From an uncultured Roseburia sp. (GTDB taxonomy: Bacteria > Bacillota > Clostridia > Lachnospirales > Lachnospiraceae): DNA of 64,000 bases. The position numbers and the translations under genes are program-made. The notes below the pieces were generated by a model that saw only the letters and a list, made by a program, of their open reading frames with translations, did not search any database and was not told where the DNA came from. Within the stretch, counting starts at the first letter, position 1, and every line of letters starts with the position of its first letter. The DNA lies in assembly GCA_947649645.1 (NCBI GenBank), contig CANSSP010000009.1, forward strand, positions 1 through 64,000. Reading direction: 5' to 3'. This document shows, in pieces, positions 54,521-63,966 of the stretch.

Positions 54521-55586
54521 CGATTTCCACTGCCTCCTCATCTTCCGATTCCGGTTTGTTCATAATCTGGATGTTAAACGGAATCACCTGTATTCCCACA
54601 TGGGTACCGACGGTATAAAACTTTGTCGTGTGTACCAGCCATTCAAAGTCGTTCGCAAGAATTTCCAGCTCATAGTGGACGCCTTTAAAGATGACAGACG
54701 TGATTGTTCCTGCCATAAAACCTTCTTCGGGCGCCGTGATCTCCACGTCTTCCGGGCGGATAACGACATCCACAGGCCTGTTCGTGCCAAATCCCTCATC
54801 CACACAGGGGATTTTCGTGCCCAGGATTTCCACGGTTTTATCACAGATCATCGTGCCGTGTATGATATTGCTGTCCCCGATGAAATCGGCCACAAAGGCG
54901 TTGACCGGTTCGTTGTAAATCATTTCGGGCGTGCCGATCTGCTGGATATATCCCTGGTTCATGACGACAATGGTGTCCGACATGGTAAGGGCTTCCTCCT
55001 GGTCGTGCGTGACGTAGACAAAAGTAATTCCCAGTTCGTTCTTCAGACGGATCAGCTCATACTGCATATCCTGGCGCAGTTTTAAGTCGAGCGCGCCCAG
55101 CGGCTCGTCCAGAAGAAGTACTTTCGGTTCGTTTACAATGGCGCGGGCGATTGCGATACGCTGCTGCTGTCCGCCGCTTAAGGAGTCGATCGTGCGGCTG
55201 CCAAAGCCGTCGAGATTTACCAGCTTCAGCGCATAATTTATTTTATCGTCAATATAAGCCTTGCTTTTCTTTTTGATTTTCAGCCCGAAAGCGATATTTT
55301 CCGCAATCGACATATGGGGAAAAAGGGCATATTTCTGAAATACGGTGTTCAGGTTCCGCTCATTGGGGGGAAGGGATGTGATGTCTTTTCCGTCAAAAAT
55401 AATCTGTCCTTCGTCGGGTGTTTCAAATCCGCCCAGAAGGCGCAGTGTCGTTGTCTTTCCACAGCCGGAGGGACCGAGCAGCGTGATAAATTCATTTTCC
55501 CGGACATAAAGATTTAATTTGTCAAGGACGACATTGTCGCCGTAAGATTTGGTGATATCAATAAAATGAATTAATTTCTTGCTCAT
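54513..55586 (-). CDS. potA: Spermidine/putrescine ABC ATPase PotA
   Basis: A 357-residue ATPase: Walker [11 protein letters not shown]-loop [10 protein letters not shown], signature [14 protein letters not shown], Walker [13 protein letters not shown], switch THD, and a C-terminal TOBE regulatory region (RPEDVEI). ATG behind AAAGGA. First transporter gene after the regulator. Confidence 0.96.
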   Translation of the reverse strand: MSKKLIHFIDITKSYGDNVVLDKLNLYVRENEFITLLGPSGCGKTTTLRLLGGFETPDEGQIIFDGKDITSLPPNERNLNTVFQKYALFPHMSIAENIAFGLKIKKKSKAYIDDKINYALKLVNLDGFGSRTIDSLSGGQQQRIAIARAIVNEPKVLLLDEPLGALDLKLRQDMQYELIRLKNELGITFVYVTHDQEEALTMSDTIVVMNQGYIQQIGTPEMIYNEPVNAFVADFIGDSNIIHGTMICDKTVEILGTKIPCVDEGFGTNRPVDVVIRPEDVEITAPEEGFMAGTITSVIFKGVHYELEILANDFEWLVHTTKFYTVGTHVGIQVIPFNIQIMNKPESEDEEAVEIDA

Positions 55587-55628
55587 AGGTATTCATCCTT
55601 TCGTATGTTTCGTGACCAGCCCCGGATA

Positions 55629-56168
55629 TCAGAAAGTAGGCGGGGTGGATACCCAGATCAGCACGGCGTCCCGGCTGCCGGTATTTTCGATATAGTGACG
55701 TTTGCCTGCGCGAAAATAAAAGGTTTCTCCGGCGTGAACGGAATGGGACTTACCGCCGTAGCTGACCCGGACAGTGCCTTTTAAGACATATCCGAATTCT
55801 TCACCCTCATGGGGAAGATCAATGTCGGAGGAACCGCCCGGTTTTAAAGTGAGCCGCACCGGTTCCATGGCGTCTTTCTGTGCGTTCGGAACAACCCATT
55901 CGATGATCCGCTTTTTTTCCTCGTCTTCTTTGACGAAATAATCTTCTTTGCCAAATACGATCTGTTCCGGTTCTTCGTCTGCAAAAAATTCGGCGGGCGT
56001 GGTGCCAAGGCATTGTATAATGTCTAAAAGCGTGCCGACGGAAGGGGTGTTCTGGTTCCGTTCGAGTTGTGAGATAAAGCCCTTGGTCAGCTCGGAGCGG
56101 TCTGCCAGTTCCTGCTGTGTCAGACCGTACTGCGTTCTCAGTTCTTTCATTCGTTTTCCGATATCCAT
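55629..56168 (-). CDS. XRE-family regulator with cupin domain (PuuR-like)
   Basis: A 179-residue regulator: helix-turn-helix (about 7-61, YGLTQQELADRSELTKGFISQLERN) and a C-terminal cupin (about 105-177, LPHEGEEFGYVLKGTVRV, HAGETFYFRAGKRHYIENTG). Regulators of this design control polyamine uptake or breakdown genes and often sense the ligand in the cupin. It leads potABCD, 42 bases upstream, so it is likely the operon's polyamine-responsive autoregulator. Confidence 0.9.
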   Translation of the reverse strand: MDIGKRMKELRTQYGLTQQELADRSELTKGFISQLERNQNTPSVGTLLDIIQCLGTTPAEFFADEEPEQIVFGKEDYFVKEDEEKKRIIEWVVPNAQKDAMEPVRLTLKPGGSSDIDLPHEGEEFGYVLKGTVRVSYGGKSHSVHAGETFYFRAGKRHYIENTGSRDAVLIWVSTPPTF

Positions 56169-56238
56169 GCAATCCGTCCTTTCCGCAATAGGTCAGCCAG
56201 AGTGGCTTGTGTATCTGAAGTTTATATATGGTGTTATC

Positions 56239-56266
56239 ATCTTAAAAATATATCATATGTTTACAA
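56239..56266 (-). promoter_or_regulatory. Promoter of the regulator-potABCD operon
   Basis: Minus strand -35 TTGTAA (56266-56261), 16-bp spacer, -10 TAAGAT (56244-56239), about 65 bases before the regulator start. The surrounding DNA is very AT-rich. Confidence 0.5.
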
Positions 56267-56341
56267 ACAATAAACTGATTTTATGATATTTACAGAAAAA
56301 GTCAATAGTTTTTTTGGAAAAAAAAATTTTTAAAAAAAGTG

Positions 56342-56369
56342 TTGCATTTTCCAGAAATTCCGCTATAAT
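56342..56369 (+). promoter_or_regulatory. Promoter of the tRNA-Thr gene
   Basis: -35 TTGCAT (56342-56347), 16-bp spacer, perfect -10 TATAAT (56364-56369), about 30 bases before the tRNA. Confidence 0.75.
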
Positions 56370-56400
56370 ATCATTTGTGGCCGCGAGTTGCGGTACATAA

Positions 56401-56473
<73 letters not shown>

Positions 56474-56497
56474 TTTCGGATTTTATGAAATACAGAA

Positions 56498-56523
56498 AGG
56501 GTGCTTGAGAAAGCGCCCTTTTT
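56498..56523 (+). terminator. Terminator between tRNA-Thr and udk
   Basis: AGGGTGCTT (56498-56506) pairs with AAGCGCCCT (56511-56519) around GAGA, with one G-U pair, followed by a T-run. Confidence 0.85.
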
Positions 56524-56574
56524 GTATTATCATCAGAGATAAAAGAGAGAAATCCAGAAAAGGAGAAGGTACGA

Positions 56575-57195
56575 ATGAATACGATACTGATAGGAATTGC
56601 AGGCGGGACAGGCAGTGGAAAGACAACGCTGGCAAATCGTCTGGTGGAGAGTTTTGGCAGCGATGAAGTAAGTATTCTGCGCCATGATAATTATTACAAG
56701 CGCCACGACGAGATTGGTTATGAAGAGCGCACAAAGTTAAATTATGATCATCCGGACGCCTTTGACACAGAACTGCTCTGTGGTCATATCTGTGCGTTAA
56801 AGGCCGGAAAGTCCGTTCCGATGCCGGTCTATGATTATTCCGCGCATAACCGCTCCGATGCGACCATACCGGTCAGTCCCGCCCCGGTCATCGTGCTTGA
56901 GGGTATTATGATCTTTGCGGATAGCAAGCTCTGTGAACTGATGGATATCAAGGTTTTTGTGGATACGGATGCAGACGTGCGCATTCTGCGCAGGATTATC
57001 CGCGACGTCAAAGAGCGCGGGCGCTCCCTGGACAGCGTAATCGATCAGTATCTGACAACGGTAAAGCCGATGCATGAGCAGTTTGTCGAGCCGAGTAAGC
57101 GGCGCGCGGATATTATCATACCCGAAGGCGGCAATAATCCGGTTGCGCTTGATATGCTGATTCAGCGGGTGAAAAAACACCTTAACGGCGAATAG
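56575..57195 (+). CDS. udk: Uridine kinase
   Basis: A 206-residue P-loop kinase that phosphorylates uridine and cytidine in pyrimidine salvage. Walker A GGTGSGKTT (10-18), RHDNYYK, and DHPDAFD with PVYDYSAHNR are family hallmarks; the lid region VKERGRSLDSVIDQYL follows. ATG behind AAAAGGAGAAGG. Confidence 0.93.
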   Translation: MNTILIGIAGGTGSGKTTLANRLVESFGSDEVSILRHDNYYKRHDEIGYEERTKLNYDHPDAFDTELLCGHICALKAGKSVPMPVYDYSAHNRSDATIPVSPAPVIVLEGIMIFADSKLCELMDIKVFVDTDADVRILRRIIRDVKERGRSLDSVIDQYLTTVKPMHEQFVEPSKRRADIIIPEGGNNPVALDMLIQRVKKHLNGE

Positions 57196-57205
57196 GAGGA
57201 AGCGG

Positions 57206-57421
57206 ATGTTCCGGAAAAAGAAAAAGGAGCCTTCTCATATTTTTGATCCGTCAGATCAGAAAGCAGTGATAAAATGCAGCATCTGTACGGGAGAGCAGGT
57301 TGCGGGATTTAAAGATATTCACACGGGAAAGTTTGAAGAGGTCATGCTGATTCGAAATGACAGGGATCTGGATGTGTTTAAAAAGACTTACGGCGTCGGC
57401 GATGTGACAAAAGAATATTAG
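57206..57421 (+). CDS. Small conserved protein with CSICTGEQVAGF motif
   Basis: A 71-residue basic protein starting ten bases after udk, ATG behind AGGAGGAAG. It carries a CxxC (CSICTGEQVAGFKD) and KFEEVMLIRND. I recall very similar short proteins in many Lachnospiraceae genomes, but no known function; a redox or metal role of the CxxC is possible. Confidence 0.7.
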   Translation: MFRKKKKEPSHIFDPSDQKAVIKCSICTGEQVAGFKDIHTGKFEEVMLIRNDRDLDVFKKTYGVGDVTKEY

Positions 57422-57424
57422 AGA

Positions 57425-57453
57425 TTGCGGTCGATCTTTTTATCTGCTAGAAT
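57425..57453 (+). promoter_or_regulatory. Promoter of the trpB2 gene
   Basis: -35 TTGCGG (57425-57430), 17-bp spacer, -10 TAGAAT (57448-57453), about 50 bases before the start. Confidence 0.6.
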
Positions 57454-57505
57454 ACCAGAGGACAAAAGAAAGAGGGAAGAGACCGTTGAAAAGGAGAGGA
57501 GTGCC

Positions 57506-58891
57506 ATGAGCAGCAAAGAAATACCTTATAAAATTTATCTCGAAGAGCAGGAGATGCCGGAAAAGTGGTATAACGTCCGCGCCGATATGAAAAAGAAGCC
57601 GTCGCCGCTGCTGAACCCGGAGACATTAAAACCGATGACGTATGAAGATTTGCAGCCGGTGTTCTGTGACGAGCTGATCCGCCAGGAGCTGGACGATACG
57701 ACACCTTATATAGAGATTCCGCAGGAAATCCGCGATTTTTATAAAATGTACCGGCCGTCGCCGCTGGTGAGAGCGTATTGTCTGGAGAAAAAGCTGGATA
57801 CCCCGGCAAAGATTTATTACAAGTTTGAGGGAAACAATACGAGCGGCAGCCACAAGCTCAATTCTGCCATCGCACAGGCTTTTTATGCGAAAAAGCAGGG
57901 ATTAAAAGGTGTGACGACGGAGACGGGGGCAGGACAGTGGGGGACGGCGCTCTCGATGGCGTGTTCCTATTTTGACCTGGACTGCAGAGTTTATATGGTA
58001 AAGGTCTCTTATGAGCAGAAGCCGTTCCGCCGGGAGGTCATGCGCACTTACGGCGCTTCGGTGACACCTTCTCCGTCAGAGACGACAGAGGTGGGAAAAA
58101 AGATTCTGGCGGCTCATCCGGGAACCACGGGAAGCCTTGGCTGCGCGATTTCGGAAGCGGTGGAGGCGGCCACGCACAGGCAGGGGTATCGATATGTGCT
58201 CGGAAGCGTGCTAAACCAGGTTCTGTTACACCAGTCCGTGATCGGCCTTGAGACGAAGACGGCGATGGACAAATATGGCATCCGGCCGGATATCATTATC
58301 GGCTGTGCCGGAGGCGGTTCCAATCTCGGCGGCCTGATATCTCCGTTTATGGGAGAAAAGTTAAAAGGAAACGCGGATTACCGGTTTATCGCGGTGGAAC
58401 CCGCGTCGTGTCCGAGCCTCACACGTGGAAAATACGCCTATGATTTCTGCGATACGGGGATGGTCTGTCCGCTGATGAAAATGTATACGCTTGGGAGCGG
58501 TTTTATCCCGTCGGCAAACCATGCCGGAGGGCTCCGCTATCACGGTATGAGTTCTGTCGTTTCTGAGCTCTATGATCAGGGACTGATGGAGGCGAGGAGC
58601 GTCGGGCAGACAGCTGTATTTGAGGCGGCCGAGCAGTTTGCCAGAGTCGAAGGAATCCTGCCGGCGCCGGAGAGCAGCCATGCCATCCGCGTTGCGATCG
58701 ACGAAGCGCTCCGCTGTAAAGAAACGGGAGAAGAAAAGACAATTCTTTTCGGACTGACCGGAACGGGTTATTTTGATATGGTTGCATATGAAAAATTCCA
58801 CAACGGGGAAATGACGGACTACATACCGGACGATGCGGATCTTAAGGCCGGGTTTGACGGTATTCCGAAGTTTTCGGGGAATATGGAATAA
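57506..58891 (+). CDS. TrpB2-type tryptophan synthase beta chain
   Basis: A 461-residue PLP enzyme of the TrpB2 branch. The ATG at 57506 follows AAAAGGAGAGG; the frame opens earlier without a ribosome site. The PLP lysine lies in NNTSGSHKLNSA; GAGQWGTALSMAC, GCAGGGSNLGG (phosphate loop) and AVEPASCPSLTRGKY are typical of TrpB2, which is longer than TrpB1 and lacks the usual TrpA contact. No trpA or other trp gene lies near, so it may condense free indole with serine, or act on another indole-like substrate. Confidence 0.93.
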   Translation: MSSKEIPYKIYLEEQEMPEKWYNVRADMKKKPSPLLNPETLKPMTYEDLQPVFCDELIRQELDDTTPYIEIPQEIRDFYKMYRPSPLVRAYCLEKKLDTPAKIYYKFEGNNTSGSHKLNSAIAQAFYAKKQGLKGVTTETGAGQWGTALSMACSYFDLDCRVYMVKVSYEQKPFRREVMRTYGASVTPSPSETTEVGKKILAAHPGTTGSLGCAISEAVEAATHRQGYRYVLGSVLNQVLLHQSVIGLETKTAMDKYGIRPDIIIGCAGGGSNLGGLISPFMGEKLKGNADYRFIAVEPASCPSLTRGKYAYDFCDTGMVCPLMKMYTLGSGFIPSANHAGGLRYHGMSSVVSELYDQGLMEARSVGQTAVFEAAEQFARVEGILPAPESSHAIRVAIDEALRCKETGEEKTILFGLTGTGYFDMVAYEKFHNGEMTDYIPDDADLKAGFDGIPKFSGNME

Positions 58892-58907
58892 GGAAGAGGC
58901 GATATGA

Positions 58908-58941
58908 AGCGGGGCGGATGCGTTATTCTGTCCCGCTTTTT
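58908..58941 (+). terminator. Terminator after trpB2
   Basis: AGCGGG (58908-58913) pairs with CCCGCT (58932-58937), followed by TTTT. The loop is long (18 bases). Confidence 0.6.
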
Positions 58942-59082
58942 CTGGTTTATGGCAGAACTTCCGGCAGCCTGCAGTCAGAGAGACGTACTCTGTAACCGAT
59001 CCGGCCTGCGGAAGGATAAGGCTGCCCGGGAAAAAGGTCTGGTTCCCCGGGTGCCCAAACCTGCAGGATCTGGTCCGGATCC

Positions 59083-59138
59083 TGTAAGAAATCCGTAAGA
59101 TTTTTCCCCGTGCTTTTGTAAGGATTGCCCGGTAAGAT
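59083..59138 (+). promoter_or_regulatory. GTAAG direct-repeat operator block before the response regulator
   Basis: TGTAAGAAATCCGTAAGATT (59083-59102) holds two GTAAG sites 11 bp apart, the spacing used by OmpR/PhoB-type regulators. A second part, TGTAAGGATT...GGTAAGAT (59117-59138), begins 34 bp after the first. The same block with the same 34-bp offset occurs before the kinase gene. Confidence 0.7.
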
Positions 59139-59169
59139 GCAGACAGACCGTAAAAGGAGAGTGGATTCG

Positions 59170-59895
59170 ATGAAAAACGAACAGATACTGGTGGTGGACG
59201 ACGACAGGGAGATTGTAAAGGCGCTTGCGATCCTGCTTGAACAGGAAGGATACGAGGTGCTGAAAGCTTACGACGGGATGCAGGCGCTCGATCTGCTCAC
59301 ATCAAATTCCGTCCGGCTCGTGTTAATCGATGTGATGATGCCAAGGCTTGACGGGCTGTCGGCCGTCATGAAAATCAGAGAGCGACAGAATATACCGATT
59401 ATTGTCTTAAGTGCCAAGAGCGAGGAGACGGACAAGGTGTTAGGGCTTTCCATGGGGGCTGACGATTATGTCGCAAAACCATATAATCCCAGGGAGCTGG
59501 CGGCGAGAGTCAGGAGTCATCTGCGGCGCTACACCAGTCTTGGGGATATCAATGCCAGTCCGGCTGCAGGGGAGATCCGGAACGGCAGACTTATGTACCG
59601 CACCGATGAGCGTGTTTTGTACGCGGACGACGAGCCGGTCCGGCTGACGGCGACGGAGACAAAGATCATGGATCTTCTGATGCGCAATCCGGGCAGGATA
59701 TTTCCGGCGGAAGAGATTTACCGCCGTGTCTGGGAAGAGGAGAGCTTTGCGCCGGAAAATACGGTGATGGTACATATCCGGCGTATCCGCGAAAAAATCG
59801 AACTCAATCCGAAAGAGCCGGAGTATTTAAAGGTGGTCTGGGGAATCGGATATAAAATCGAAAAGATGGAGAATTTAAGGCGCAGCGGCGTATGA
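59170..59895 (+). CDS. OmpR-family response regulator
   Basis: A 241-residue regulator. The ATG at 59170 follows AAAAGGAGAG; the in-frame ATG at 59125 lies in the operator block. Receiver domain with acidic pocket D10-D12, phosphorylation site D54 (LIDVMMP) and the switch lysine in LSAK. The C-terminal winged helix (about 145-237) ends VWGIGYKIE. It is VanR/PhoB-like. A terminator separates it from its kinase gene, and each has the same operator block, so the pair probably autoregulates two promoters. Confidence 0.93.
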   Translation: MKNEQILVVDDDREIVKALAILLEQEGYEVLKAYDGMQALDLLTSNSVRLVLIDVMMPRLDGLSAVMKIRERQNIPIIVLSAKSEETDKVLGLSMGADDYVAKPYNPRELAARVRSHLRRYTSLGDINASPAAGEIRNGRLMYRTDERVLYADDEPVRLTATETKIMDLLMRNPGRIFPAEEIYRRVWEEESFAPENTVMVHIRRIREKIELNPKEPEYLKVVWGIGYKIEKMENLRRSGV

Positions 59896-59971
59896 GAGCC
59901 AGGGAATAACAGCCGCATCGTCACTGTCAGAGGACGGTTCTGTCTGCATATTTTCAGGCATATCTGTAAGG

Positions 59972-60005
59972 CCTGCCTGCCATCCGGCGGGCAGGTCTGT
60001 TTTTT
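59972..60005 (+). terminator. Terminator between response regulator and kinase
   Basis: CCTGCCTGCC (59972-59981) pairs with GGCGGGCAGG (59986-59995) with one G-U pair around a 4-base loop, followed by TCTGTTTTTT. Confidence 0.85.
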
Positions 60006-60041
60006 ATCCCGTAAATATCATGGCCAGAACTCGCAGATTTT

Positions 60042-60097
60042 TGTAAGAAATCCGTAAGATTCTGCTCTGCACTTTTGTAAGGATTACCGGATAAGAT
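60042..60097 (+). promoter_or_regulatory. GTAAG direct-repeat operator block before the kinase
   Basis: A second copy of the block at 59083-59138: the 20-bp first part (60042-60061) is identical, and the second part, TGTAAGGATTACCGGATAAGAT (with two changes), follows at the same 34-bp offset. A GATAAT (60095-60100) could serve as the -10. Confidence 0.7.
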
Positions 60098-60142
60098 AAT
60101 TTCAGGCTGAATAGCCGGAATATAGAAAGGTGGTGTAGGGAA

Positions 60143-62461
60143 TTGGACACAAAAGTAAAAAAACAAAGAATCATCGTCAGTTTTGTATCTTTTTTTCTTG
60201 GGGTGAGTTTTCTGCTCACAAGCGGGGCGGCATTGCTCCGCCAGAGTATTGTAGCAGGCTGGTCGGGCGACGGGTGGGCAAGGCTGCGGGAAACGGATTA
60301 TCAGAATACAATGGACTTCCGGGAGTATGTGCAGAACCGTCTGTTTATCTTTCTGGTGATGGCGACAGGAGGGGAAATCAGTGGATATTATGGGCCGGAC
60401 GGCTATTACAGGAACACCTATGACGACGTCTTTTATGGAACAGGGACAGATACCGTGACGGAGGATTTTTTTCTGGAAGCGGGGGCGACAACCGGAGAGT
60501 TATATGAGACGGAGCAGCAGGCGGCGACAGAGGCTTCGAAAAAGAAGACGAAGAAGGAAAACGAGGCCGATGCAAAGGCATACCATGAAGCCATCAGGGA
60601 AAACAAAAATCTGCGTTACCGTATCGTCTGCGACGGAAAAGAGAAGTTTTCGAATATGGACGATCTCGTGTGGGACAAAGAGCGGGCATCGCTTCCGGAC
60701 GGCTACAATTTTTATCTTTTTTTTGATGGAGAGAAAGTAACGATCATGAAGGACGGGACCGAAGTGGATGTCTATGGGGACGGCTATTTCCGCGACAATT
60801 CGCAGTGGTATGTTCCGGGGTATCAGAATTTTGTAGTGGATACCGATCTGGAAAAAGTGGAGATCACCATACTGGCAGCAAAAGAACCTGTTTATTATTC
60901 TTATGTGAAATACGGGGAAGAAGGCTATATCCGCACGGAGAGCAGACTCTTTTCCATTGCAGAAGATTTAAGGCAGGGCAGAGATGAACTATGCCGGGGT
61001 GTCACCGGTATTTTCTTTGGCATTGTTTTTCTGGCAGTCTGCTTTTTTTTGCGCAGGGAGAAAAAAGAGGCTGACTTTATGATCGGCCTCTTTACCGGAA
61101 AAATCTGGATGGAAGCAAAGATACCGGTATTTTTGTTTTTTCTGGCGGGACTGCGCCGGATTCTGCGAAATGCATTCCTGATGGATGTAGCGACGGCATA
61201 TTCCTTTGGTTCTGTCTGGGAGGAGACGGCGTGGGCTGAAATGGGTTATTCCGTGTCGGAAGTGTGGTATACCCTGTGTGATTACGCGGCAGAACATCCT
61301 GTTTTTCTGCTTGCCTGTTTCTGGACGGCATGGCTGGTTTTCAATGACATACGCAAAAATCGCAGTCGATTTTTCCACGGCCTGTTTACACGGCTGGTGC
61401 AGACGGTGCGTACGGCAGAGTTAAAGCAGCCGTTTTCCGTACAGGCGGTGCACCGTTTTCTGCTGATTGTATCTGTGAGTTTCCTGTTTGTCGTTCTGTT
61501 TTTCGCACTCTGTATATCCGCGGGAGAGGGTATCACGAACGATGTGGAAACAATACTGACCGGTCTGTTTCTGTTCGCGGTTTTTCTGGGGGTGTGTTAT
61601 CACTGTCTTTATAGGACAAGGCGCCAGGCGGCCGAACTGGATATTCTGGCGGACTATCTTACAGCCGTCCACAACGGGGATTATTCCGAAAAGGACGGAT
61701 TGCCGGAAGACTCTGCGCTAAAGCCATTGTATGATCAGATTGCGGGAATCGGACAGGGGATGGAGAAGGCGGTGGGAGAGCAGCTTCGGAGTGAGCGCAT
61801 GAAGGTAGAGCTCGTCGCAAATGTTTCCCATGATATCCGGACGCCGCTGACCTCTATTATCAGTTATGTCCAGTTTTTAAAGCAGGAAGAAGGCCTGCCG
61901 GAACACGTAAGGGATTATATCCACATTCTGGACGAGAAATCGGAGCGGCTCAACAATATGGTACAGGATGTATTCGCCGTCAGCAAAGCGGCATCCGGGC
62001 AGCTTCCTGTGGAATTAAAAGAGCTCGATTTCGGAAAACTTCTGCGGCAGACGCTGGCGGATATGACAGAACAGATACAAAAGAGCGCGGTTACGGTAAA
62101 GGCGGAGATCCCGGAATATGCCGTACATATCGTGGCAGACGGCGGACGGATGTACCGGGTGTTCCAGAATCTTATTTTAAACGCGTTGAAGTATTCGCTC
62201 GACGGCTCGCGCGTGTTTGTGACCCTGAGGGAGGAAGAGGGAGAGGCTGTGGCGTGTGTGAAAAATACATCCAGGCAGGAATTATATGCCGTGAGTGGTT
62301 TTACAGAGCGGTTTGTGCGCGGCGATGAGAGCCGGACAGACGGCGGAACAGGTCTGGGGCTCTCGATTGCCAAAAGTTTTACAGAGGCGTGTGGCGGAAT
62401 ATTTGCCCTGGAGACAAACGCGGATCTGTTTGTGGTTACGGTGAGATTTTCAAAAAGGTAA
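60143..62461 (+). CDS. Membrane sensor histidine kinase
   Basis: A 772-residue kinase with a TTG start. TM1 (about 12-32) is followed by a large extracytoplasmic domain (about 33-285) with a Lys/Glu-rich stretch (about 125-155), then about five further membrane segments (between 290 and 490). The cytoplasmic part has a HAMP-like linker, the H-box SHDIRTPL with phospho-acceptor H563, N-box NLILNALKYS and G-box GGTGLGLSIAKS. The many-pass layout suggests cell-envelope sensing, as with kinases responding to antimicrobial peptides; the ligand is unknown. It overlaps the converging DUF6179 gene by 12 bases. Confidence 0.92.
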   Translation: MDTKVKKQRIIVSFVSFFLGVSFLLTSGAALLRQSIVAGWSGDGWARLRETDYQNTMDFREYVQNRLFIFLVMATGGEISGYYGPDGYYRNTYDDVFYGTGTDTVTEDFFLEAGATTGELYETEQQAATEASKKKTKKENEADAKAYHEAIRENKNLRYRIVCDGKEKFSNMDDLVWDKERASLPDGYNFYLFFDGEKVTIMKDGTEVDVYGDGYFRDNSQWYVPGYQNFVVDTDLEKVEITILAAKEPVYYSYVKYGEEGYIRTESRLFSIAEDLRQGRDELCRGVTGIFFGIVFLAVCFFLRREKKEADFMIGLFTGKIWMEAKIPVFLFFLAGLRRILRNAFLMDVATAYSFGSVWEETAWAEMGYSVSEVWYTLCDYAAEHPVFLLACFWTAWLVFNDIRKNRSRFFHGLFTRLVQTVRTAELKQPFSVQAVHRFLLIVSVSFLFVVLFFALCISAGEGITNDVETILTGLFLFAVFLGVCYHCLYRTRRQAAELDILADYLTAVHNGDYSEKDGLPEDSALKPLYDQIAGIGQGMEKAVGEQLRSERMKVELVANVSHDIRTPLTSIISYVQFLKQEEGLPEHVRDYIHILDEKSERLNNMVQDVFAVSKAASGQLPVELKELDFGKLLRQTLADMTEQIQKSAVTVKAEIPEYAVHIVADGGRMYRVFQNLILNALKYSLDGSRVFVTLREEEGEAVACVKNTSRQELYAVSGFTERFVRGDESRTDGGTGLGLSIAKSFTEACGGIFALETNADLFVVTVRFSKR

Positions 62462-63316
62462 CAGAGTGCTGCCGACGTCTTCGTCCAACGGGAAAATCAC
62501 GTGAAGCTGTCCGTTCTGTACCGCCGTATGAATACGCACTGCGATGTTTCGGGCATCGCAGCAGAGATAGGATAAAAGGCCGGGATCGCTGTCATAAAAT
62601 TGTCCGACCAGAGCCTTCGTAAATCGGATTACCATATGCTCTGTCGCTGAAACAGATTCCGGCCCAAAGATTTCGGATAAAAGATCATGATCTTCCCTTT
62701 GGAAACCCACGCTGCCGTATGGTTTTCGAAGAGCGATGTGGCCGATGGCATTCTGCAGTACAAGATCGCAGATATTTTCATACATGTCTTCGTATGTGGG
62801 AGTATACTGCCGTAAAATCTGTGTCACACAGTTTGTGCCAAAGAAATTCAGAAAATGCTGTTCTGTCCGGATGGCGTCGAGGTAGAAATCAACTGCGTCG
62901 GCGCCTTTCATGGAACTGTGGTCGGACAGCAGTGGATAATCCAGTGTCAGAAGAGTATCCTGGGGGCGAAACGTGGCGTCATACCATTTTAAAAATGCGG
63001 GAATGCCTTTCTGCACCGTGTCGGAAAGGCATTTGACGCCATAGTCTTCGAATATAGGCGAGAGCGTATTAAAATTATGCCTTATGCGGTCTGTTTTTTC
63101 GAGGACGAGCCGTAAGCCAGTCTGATACTGTTCTTTTACAGAGATTTCTTTCGGGGCGGGAGCCAGGGAGGAGTGGCGGTATTCCTCCAGACAATACAGC
63201 ACGGCTTCCATCAGGCTCTGTGCCGTTTCATAGGAGACAGATGTGCTTTCTCCTCTGGTGTATCTGTGCGCCAGCGCAGAAACAAGCGGGAGCAGATCTT
63301 CCATTTTTTCATCCAT
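62450..63316 (-). CDS. DUF6179 family protein
   Basis: A 288-residue soluble, largely helical protein; ATG behind GGAGGT. The blocks SYETAQSLMEAVLYCLEEY, FFGTNCVTQILRQYTP and a C-terminal LHVIFPLDED fit DUF6179 as I remember it. No catalytic motif is visible. It directly follows a DUF6323 gene, five bases apart; the two families travel together in Lachnospiraceae, implying a shared but unknown function. Confidence 0.7.
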   Translation of the reverse strand: MDEKMEDLLPLVSALAHRYTRGESTSVSYETAQSLMEAVLYCLEEYRHSSLAPAPKEISVKEQYQTGLRLVLEKTDRIRHNFNTLSPIFEDYGVKCLSDTVQKGIPAFLKWYDATFRPQDTLLTLDYPLLSDHSSMKGADAVDFYLDAIRTEQHFLNFFGTNCVTQILRQYTPTYEDMYENICDLVLQNAIGHIALRKPYGSVGFQREDHDLLSEIFGPESVSATEHMVIRFTKALVGQFYDSDPGLLSYLCCDARNIAVRIHTAVQNGQLHVIFPLDEDVGSTLLPF

Positions 63317-63321
63317 ACGTA

Positions 63322-63858
63322 TTACCTCCAGCAGAGATCGCGCAGAGCGGTAAGATATAGTTCATAGTCCCATCTCCGGACAATATCGAATGCTTCAGAC
63401 TGTCCCTTTGCCTGTGTCTTCTGATATCCCCTGTAACCTGCCCGGATGGCCTGTGCGAAGATATCAAGACATGTTCCTTCCAGATAGCTGAGATCTCCAT
63501 AGCAGACTGTCTCGAACTGTTCCCGCATGAAATTCAGAAGTTCATCATCGGTAATTTCGTCCAGCATTTCATTTTTATAGAGATAAAAGATTTCCTGCAG
63601 CCGTGACAATGTTTCGACATAGTTGTCCTGCGACAGAAAAGAAGAGTCGCAGAAAGCATAGATGATCTGCGGCAGGATGCCCGGCCCGAATTCCACACGC
63701 CGTTCTTCTCTGAGAACACGTTTTTTTTCCTCAAGAAGAAGTGCTGTATCCTGTTCCGATAAGGTCAGGCCATATTTTAAAGTATACTCGTTTGTTTCCT
63801 GCACCTGTTTCATCCATGTCTGATTGCTTAACAGTTCCAGCCAGTTCTGCTTATTCAT
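63322..63858 (-). CDS. DUF6323 family protein
   Basis: A 178-residue helical protein. The ATG at 63858 follows GGAGGTGTCT; the frame continues upstream without a ribosome site. Family blocks: NEYTLKYGLTLSEQDTALLLEEK, RVEFGPGILPQIIYAFCDS, LQEIFYLYKNEMLDEITDDELL. First gene of the pair with DUF6179; function unknown. Confidence 0.7.
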   Translation of the reverse strand: MNKQNWLELLSNQTWMKQVQETNEYTLKYGLTLSEQDTALLLEEKKRVLREERRVEFGPGILPQIIYAFCDSSFLSQDNYVETLSRLQEIFYLYKNEMLDEITDDELLNFMREQFETVCYGDLSYLEGTCLDIFAQAIRAGYRGYQKTQAKGQSEAFDIVRRWDYELYLTALRDLCWR

Positions 63859-63966
63859 AGACACCTCCGTTTTATTGCGTGATCGTCTGATATCCGGCTG
63901 CATTCTCCCTGTTTACATTCCGGTATGGTTTCATGCAGTGTGTCGGGGAGTGCAGGGACAAAGGGA

